NCBI GenBank assembly: GCA_002803225.1
Contig: NXFV01000689.1
Span: 1 to 64,000, forward strand
Direction: 5' to 3'
Length of the DNA stretch: 64,000 nucleotides
DNA from: Gamarada debralockiae
Lineage: Eukaryota; Ascomycota; Leotiomycetes; Helotiales; Hyphodiscaceae
A program made the translations under genes and the position numbers. Position 1 is the stretch's first letter; each line of letters begins with the position of its first letter. Shown one piece after another: positions 58,392-64,000 of the stretch. The notes below the pieces were generated by a model. The model saw nothing but the letters and a program-made list of their open reading frames with translations. It made no database searches and was not told where the DNA came from.

Positions 58392-59638
58392 ATGGGCTCC
58401 ATCTCTCGTCCACCGTCTCCCCCTAGCTTCTCTTCGTCTCTCTTCGATCCTACCAAACACCTCTCCTATCAACCTCCTTCCTCCATAATTTCTCTCGAGG
58501 ATATACATCTCCCTCCATCACCAATTTCACCTATCGCCTCCTCAGTCCCATTTCCCCTCCTATCACCAGCCGCCATCCACGAGCACCGCAGAGAGCTTTT
58601 CTCGAAGCTGGTGCTCTCAAACTGCTTGTGGCGCAAACGCGCTGGCGCCGCCCAAAGTAAGTCATCTTTGATATCGCTCATTTCTCATTCTGTCCAAAAT
58701 CTGTGCTCTTCCTTTAGCACATGCTAACTCCATATCGCAGTCCGTGGTGCGGCACCTCGCTACGCACCCTTCATCCACCAATTCTGGACTTCTCCCGAAG
58801 TCCTCGGAATCGTCAGTTCCATCGCTGGAGTCGACCTTGTGCCGGTGGTAGACTACGAGATCTGCCATACCAATGTACAGCTTGGTGATGACGGACTAGA
58901 TGGGGTTTGGGACACACCTGTCATACCACCTGAGCCGACGGAGGAGGAGAAGAGGGGATTTGAGGAGAAAAGGGGGGTAGGGGAGAATGAGGAGGTGGAG
59001 AAGGCTATTGTACCATGGCATAGGGACTCACATCCTTTTGTTTGCGTGGTCATGCTTTCGAACGCGGAGTTTATGACGGATGGAGAGACGGAGATGCAGA
59101 AGGGTGATGGGACGACTATGAAAGTTCGATCGCCTCAGATGGTAAGAAGACCCCTCAGGCCGAAAACATAAATCTCCATCTGACATTGGATGAAAAGGGA
59201 CATGCTGTGGTTCTCCAAGGCCGCTCTGTTTCTCACATCGCACGTCCAGCAGGCAACATGAAAGAGCGCATCACAATCGTGACATCCTTCCGCCCTCGCA
59301 ATCCTCGACTCTTCGACGATTCCTCAAACATGAACATCCGAACAATCTCACAACTCAGCGAGATCTACTATCAATGGACATCATACCGACTTCGGCTTCT
59401 AAGTGAAAGGTTTGCCATCGAGGCCGATGAGCTCAAGAAGAAGTACGAGGAGAATGTTATGATGACGGATCCTGAAGGGAAGCTTGGCTTCTGTCGAGCC
59501 GAGACTGTGGATGTGGAAGCTTTGAGAAAGGTAATGGCCGAGCAAATGAGGTATATGGAGAGGACGATATTTGAAATGAGACCGGTAGAACCTTCGGACG
59601 ATTTGTTGAAGAACGAGATTCCGGCAATGGTGGTTTGA
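58392..59638 (+). CDS. 2OG-Fe(II) oxygenase-like protein
   Basis: CDS join(58392..58656,58741..59141,59198..59638), 368 aa. The N-terminus of about 60 residues is Pro/Ser-rich and probably disordered. The double-stranded beta-helix core shows an HxD pair in VPWHRDSHPFVCVVMLSN (near 182) and a distal His in GRSVSHIARPAGN (near 235), followed by ERITIVTSFRPRNP. That HxD...H arrangement is the Fe(II)-binding triad of 2-oxoglutarate-dependent oxygenases. The insertion before the HxD is rich in Glu/Gly (EPTEEEKRGFEEKRG). The C-terminal helical part (YYQWTSYRLRLLSERF) is typical of fungal-only members of unknown substrate. Introns are GT-AG. It is convergent with the Zn2Cys6 gene, with only 109 bp between the stops. 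Confidence 0.78.
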
Positions 59639-59747
59639 GTTTAACTTGCTTTGTCCGAAGTAAGTAGCAGAAATGGAATTTGAGCGAGTTTTTCTTCTGC
59701 ATATAAATGATTAATCTCATATGAAGTACACATGAATCAGCGGCCTT

Positions 59748-61618
59748 TCAACCTAGAAGAATCGCATCACAAGCAAACTGTTGCCCAACAAATTGACTTT
59801 CGTTGCCCTCCCAAAACGCAGAGAGTTTCTCTCTAAACTTGCGGAAATGATTTAGCTGGAATCTCTCTTCCAAGACCTGCAGTCTGGACAGCACGTACGC
59901 CTTGTCGCGAATGTCGTGAATTTCCATCGCAGCAATTCCGATAGGAAATAGGAGGGAGCTGTCATATGCTGATCCCAGCGGGAGTGATCGAAGATTAGCG
60001 AGGAGCATGGAGTTGAAATTCTGGATTTGGAAATCGTAGCTTGGCACACGGCTACACACAGACGGTTCGGCTTCATTGACGTAGATATTCGAGTGCAATA
60101 GTCTCTTTGAGAAATTGCGTAGTCGTTGATAATAAAAGATCCGGGCGGCATTTCGATAGATTTCTGAAATGAGTTTATTTTCAGATTCATTCGCGATGGA
60201 TACCGAAGGTGGTTTCAGCTCAATCGTTGAGACGACTTCAGCTGTCCCGGTGGAGGAAAAACTTGGCAACCAAGTCATGTTACCGTCCCATCGCTCGATA
60301 TCCGCAAGCGTGACTTCATTGCTACCATTCGCAATCCTGGATAGAAGGATAGGTAGGTAGTATCTATTGGTCGCTAGTTTGAACATAGAGGACCTATCTC
60401 CTTCGAGACATCCCTCAGGATCATTTGACATGGGATCAGCGGTGTCTTGGCCATAGTCTTGAATCGTGGAGCTTCCGGAAGCGATGGAAGCTAGAAGGTC
60501 GTTGTAGAGAAAGATATTACGTAGAAATTTGTAATGAGCTGACGCCGGGGGAACAAAGATCCGTCTTGTATCATAGTTACGATATAGTTGATTTCTCTGT
60601 TCGAAATGTTGAGCGAACTTGAGATGGGGCCTCAAATTAGAGCAAGGTTCTCCTGAAAGCTTGTCATGCACCATAAGCAGCATCACACCCGCAAACAGCA
60701 TCAAGTCGTCCTCTTCACTTCCCGCTTGTATGTGTTTGTTGCCAAGTTGCTCGTGAAGGGTTCTGAGCTCGAAGTCTTTCCGCAGTCTTGCTGGATGATA
60801 CTCAGCGTATAGTGAGGGGTGGAAACGTTGAAGCAGCATTCGACATCCTCGCAGCACACGTCCCTTCAGAGCCAATATCTCGGCTCTCGCATCAAGCCGA
60901 CATTCCAGTCCGGTCTGAATACCACCAATGGCCAGTACTGCGCACAGAACCGTCTTATTCCTCAGCGCTAGGGGTACCAAGGTAGACAGGAAAGGGTTTG
61001 AAGGGTCCAAGTAGGTCGGATACTTGAGAGAGAAATTGTTGAGGTAATGGTCCAGAAACAGTGACTGAAGCGACGTGAGACCTAAAGGATGTGGTGATAT
61101 GAAGCGGAAGGGCGACGACGGTAGTAAATCGTCAACACACACTTCTGGCCTTACTCTTCGGAGTTGTTGCTTGCATGAGTCCACAGGGGAGATACTTCCA
61201 TTGTCTGTACAGACATCATGTTCAACAAGAGATGTGTTGGCCGCAGTCTCCGAAGTGACTATACCAGGCTGTATGACTTTGTTACAGATGGCCCCTCCCT
61301 CAGCCTCAAAAGGTAAGGGCGTGAAGTCCAATTGCACAAAACTCGGCCCTTGTCCGCTCGTTTGGAGCCTTTTCTTCGCAGGCCCTCTTTTCCGCATCCC
61401 AATGCGAGGCTCAGCATCTTCCCAGAGGATTCTTTGCGAATAGCCTTCACAATGCACCTTCAAAATCTGGCAGTTTCGACAGATCGGCCGTTCCCCATCA
61501 CACTTTTTTTTCCTGTTGCTAACATCAGCACCGTAGGCTCCCTGTACAAAGGTTTCAGAGAATACCGTTTGCGACAGGTCCAACAGCCGTCTCTTGACCT
61601 TGTCACCTGACCACTCAT
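59748..61618 (-). CDS. Zn2Cys6 fungal-type transcription factor
   Basis: CDS complement(join(59748..61512,61566..61618)), 605 aa. A 53-nt intron splits the DNA-binding domain: exon 1 ends ...GCWTCRKR and exon 2 begins KKKCDGERPICRNCQ. The six cysteines follow CX2CX6CX6CX2CX6C at about residues 12-39. A basic stretch follows (MRKRGPAKKR). The middle and C-terminal part has the fungal-specific transcription factor fold (SLFLDHYLNNFS; LCAVLAIGG; AGVMLLMVHDKLSG; ILLSRIANG). Target genes are unknown. The start at 61618 is chosen because MSGQVTRSRDG is the usual length before the first Cys; the frame is open upstream for 21 codons. Confidence 0.92.
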
Positions 61619-62200
61619 GCTGTAATTCTTCAGCCAGAAACCCGCTGGGTGTCCCGGACTACCGGCGATCCAAAATCTCAATCATCTTTATCCTCTCGTG
61701 AAGGAAACCAAGTTTGATAATGGGATGCTTGCGTTAGAAATTGGGATCAGAGTAGGAAGTCTCAAACGGTGACACAACAACACTGCTTGCTTGCATAAAG
61801 ATGGAACGTCAAGCAAAAAAGAAAGACGCGCTGGCGGTTTGAATTACCTATTCGGGCCTAGATGTAGATGGGAGGGTATTCTTTTTTCATTGGCTGCCAA
61901 ATGCGTTCAATTACACAATGACAAAACAAGCTTCTTCTAGACTCACAATCCCACTTTTGGGATTTCCACGTGCTTCGGTTCCATTTCGCCCTTTTGAAGT
62001 CCGATCCTGTCACAGAACGCTAAATGGCTCCGATGATCATCTCGCTCAGGGAAGGGAGTGCCATATCGGGTGGCTGTTCCTCAGCCTTGCCCGTTCCTAC
62101 TAGGAGCTCGCACGATAAGATTTGGTGACCTGCTGGGACGCCGTCCGTTGTGTGGTCAATTCTGTTTTCTTCAGCTAGACCAATACTGATAGGGGCTTCT
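61619..62200. promoter_or_regulatory. Upstream region of the Zn2Cys6 gene
   Basis: 582 bp between the Zn2Cys6 start and the 3' end of the ARM-like gene, both on the minus strand. A minus-strand frame at 62020-62235 overlaps the end of the ARM-like gene in another frame and is not taken as a gene. Confidence 0.45.
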
Positions 62201-63225
62201 TCATCTCTCGCGTTCAATAATATCACCTCTCCCAAGAGGTCTAGTGCCGTCGTTCAAGACCATAGCCTCCCTATGCCTTCTTCGAAGATGCTCTTCTTCT
62301 GAGCTCTGATCCCTCCGACGCCTGCTGCTGTCAACGAACATGCCCTCAAAGTCTTCTCCAGCCGTTCCTTCTCCATTCGTCATCTTAACATCCACTTCCG
62401 ATTCATCGTAGATGATTTTGCCAGCGGGCAAAAGTTTCGCATCCTCCAATGCCTTTTTCCCTGCTTTGTCTCTAAACAGTGGCAGGCAGAGCTCATTCAG
62501 TCGGAAACGCTTCGTAAGAGAGTCCATAAAGTTAAGTTGCCGCTCATCATCATCTGCGCCACCCCAAGGTTCCTTCACTAGCCAGCGTTCAACAAATCGA
62601 GCCTTGACTATGCCTTCCACTCCAAACTTGTCGATCAGCTGGGCCAATATTAACAAACAGCCTTGTTCGACCACGTCTCGGAGGTGCCAGTTATCCCATT
62701 CTGGGTCATATTCGTTGTGTTCATAGTCGGTGATCGAGTATTCGAGACACTTTACCAGAGCGGCGTAGGTTTTGGGCTTGCTGATCAAGGTCACAGTTGC
62801 TACGTATGCCGGAGGTGTATTAGCCCAGAACAAAAGTAAATTCAAGAAGGGTCCTTACAGCTATTCATCATCATAGTCAAAGCCCTGATGCCCTGTTCTC
62901 TCAGAGCGTGCTCTGGTCGCGTGATATAGTGAAGGAGGACATCAATTGTAGATCCATCGTGAAGTGCTCGTTCGCAGATGATGATTGCCGTGGTTTCCTG
63001 GATGCTGTAGTTGGGGCTATCAAGAAGCTTGTCGAGAGTGCTGAGCTTCAAGGAGTCCTCGACTTCTTGAGTGATATACTGAGGCTTGCTTTCGGACTGT
63101 TGTATGACGGCAGCCTTTTGGTAATGGATAAGCATGCGTCGCATTAAGCCGATGACGGCGCAAGTAGTGAGACCTATGCCGAGGAAGAAGAGGCGATCCT
63201 GAGCCGCAGGCGTGAGGCCCGCCAT
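62201..63225 (-). CDS. Membrane-anchored armadillo-like protein (hypothetical)
   Basis: CDS complement(join(62201..62799,62859..63225)), 321 aa; the 59-nt intron has GTAAGG and ACGTAG ends. One N-terminal transmembrane segment is seen (RLFFLGIGLTTCAVIGLM, about 11-28). Next comes a helical region with armadillo-like character (LDKLLDSPNYSIQETTAII; HALREQGIRALTMMMNS; TYAALVKCLEYSI). The tail is very charged (SSRRRRDQSSEEEHLRRR). Such proteins occur widely in filamentous ascomycetes and are usually annotated as cytoskeleton- or ARM-domain-related without proven function; I assign none. It is head to head with NOP14, 196 bp apart. Confidence 0.75.
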
Positions 63226-63421
63226 TATGTCGAAAACTACATTCGAATTCGAAGTTCGTTGTAGGGATGTTGAATCGAGAGAAGCTTGGGCACACGACTC
63301 TGAATCGCAAAGAAAATATTGCCCACGCTAGCGTCTCACCGCTTCCACTTCTGGCGAACGATAAACTGATAGAGTAAAAAAGTTCGAAAAGTTCGAGCTC
63401 CCAATACAACATTTCCATGCA
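63226..63421. promoter_or_regulatory. Compact bidirectional promoter (ARM-like gene / NOP14)
   Basis: Only 196 bp separate the divergent ATG codons, so both promoters must overlap. No named factor site is assigned. Confidence 0.55.
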
Positions 63422-64000
63422 ATGCCTCCCTCACAACTCAGGAGGTTAAAAGCCTCTCTGCGAGAACAAGGTATTGTTGGGCCTCAGAAATCCAAGAAGC
63501 AGAAGAAACAAAATGCACAAAATGGGGCGGACAAGGAGAAACGAGTCCACAGGACCGCCGCTCTCACTGGAATCCGCGAGCAATTCAATCCGTTCGAGTA
63601 TAGGATGTCGGCCAAAGGCCCAAAATTCGAAGTTACAACCAGCAGTGGCATAGAATCAAGGAATGGGAAGGGTGTAATAAGACGGCCAGGTGCTGCGAAC
63701 AGTCGGGATCAAGAGAGAGTATGTCTGGGGTCTCCAAATTTACTTCAGTCTGCTAATGGTTTTCACAGCTTGACAAATTGTTGTATTCTGATATCAGGCG
63801 CCGAAATAAGGTTGGAGGAATCGTGGACAAACGTTTTGGAGAGAACGATCCTAGAATGGCACCGGAAGAGAAAATGTTGGAACGATTCACACGAGAAAAG
63901 CAATTACGACACAAGAACAGCTCGGCATTTGACCTTGAGAGCGAGGATTTGCCAGGAGAACTTACGCATATGGGTCAATCACTATCTCTCGACGGGCCTG
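63422..64000 (+). CDS. NOP14: Nucleolar protein Nop14, N-terminal part (runs off the window)
   Basis: CDS join(63422..63718,63769..>64000). The N-terminus MPPSQLRRLKASLREQGIVG, then REQFNPFEYRMSAKGPKFEV, then RRRNKVGGIVDKRFGENDP and APEEKMLERFTREKQ are the characteristic opening of Nop14. It is an SSU-processome component needed for 18S rRNA maturation and 40S export. The 50-nt intron is canonical (GTATGT...TTCACAG with a CTAAT branch site). The remainder lies beyond the right edge. Confidence 0.96.
   Translation, partial: MPPSQLRRLKASLREQGIVGPQKSKKQKKQNAQNGADKEKRVHRTAALTGIREQFNPFEYRMSAKGPKFEVTTSSGIESRNGKGVIRRPGAANSRDQERVCLGSPNLLQSANGFHSLTNCCILISGAEIRLEESWTNVLERTILEWHRKRKCWNDSHEKSNYDTRTARHLTLRARICQENLRIWVNHYLSTGL

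Overview
The window is nuclear DNA of a filamentous ascomycete (Pezizomycotina). The evidence is short introns of about 48-90 nt with GTAAGT/GTATGT donors and CTGAC/CTAAC-like branch sites, dense intron-bearing genes on both strands, a HET-domain gene, a Zn2Cys6 regulator, a hybrid histidine kinase, a class 3 secreted lipase and fungal-type housekeeping genes. A leotiomycete affinity is a guess from overall gene style and was not tested. About 22 genes are well supported. Exon structures were derived by hand from splice sites, frame continuity and family conservation.

Layout. 1-3.1 kb: end of a TPR-repeat protein, then a decayed minus-strand gene interrupted by a 172-bp MITE. 3.1-7.1 kb: synaptojanin-like phosphoinositide phosphatase (-). 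8.2-8.7 kb: weak candidate small secreted protein (-). 10-12.7 kb: hybrid histidine kinase (+). 13.3-14.7 kb: secreted lipase (+). 15.9-17.6 kb: HET-domain protein with nearly identical ankyrin repeats (+). 19.1-20.8 kb: divergent pair of an FAH-family enzyme (-) and the succinate dehydrogenase assembly factor SDH6 (+). 21-24.5 kb: large degenerate coding region (+). 24.5-28.8 kb: gene-poor. 28.8-33.6 kb: BEM3-like RhoGAP (+). 34.5-35.1 kb: AhpD/CMD-fold protein (+). 35.6-37.8 kb: PRP39 (-). 40.0-40.5 kb: small hypothetical protein (+). 41.3-42.5 kb: 14-3-3 (-). 44.1-47.3 kb: SERCA-type calcium ATPase (+). 48.3-49.1 kb: proteasome beta-3 (-). 49.7-51.2 kb: TUG/UBX protein (+). 51.6-52.1 kb: ribosomal protein eL36 (-). 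53.2-53.8 kb: small secreted six-cysteine protein (+). 54.7-55.9 kb: cytochrome c peroxidase (+). 56.6-57.5 kb: second CMD-family protein (+). 58.4-59.6 kb: 2OG-Fe(II) oxygenase-like protein (+). 59.7-61.6 kb: Zn2Cys6 transcription factor (-). 62.2-63.2 kb: membrane-anchored ARM-like protein (-). 63.4 kb to the edge: NOP14 (+, partial).

Most of the window is ordinary core genome (splicing, translation, ribosome assembly, proteasome, calcium transport, mitochondrial peroxide defence). The accessory character is in the left 25 kb: the TPR and HET-ankyrin genes, the MITE and two decayed genes. No metabolic gene cluster is evident. The most suggestive functional arrangement is the head-to-head FAH enzyme/SDH6 pair. 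FAHD2-like enzymes can remove enol-oxaloacetate, an inhibitor of succinate dehydrogenase, and SDH6 helps assemble that enzyme.
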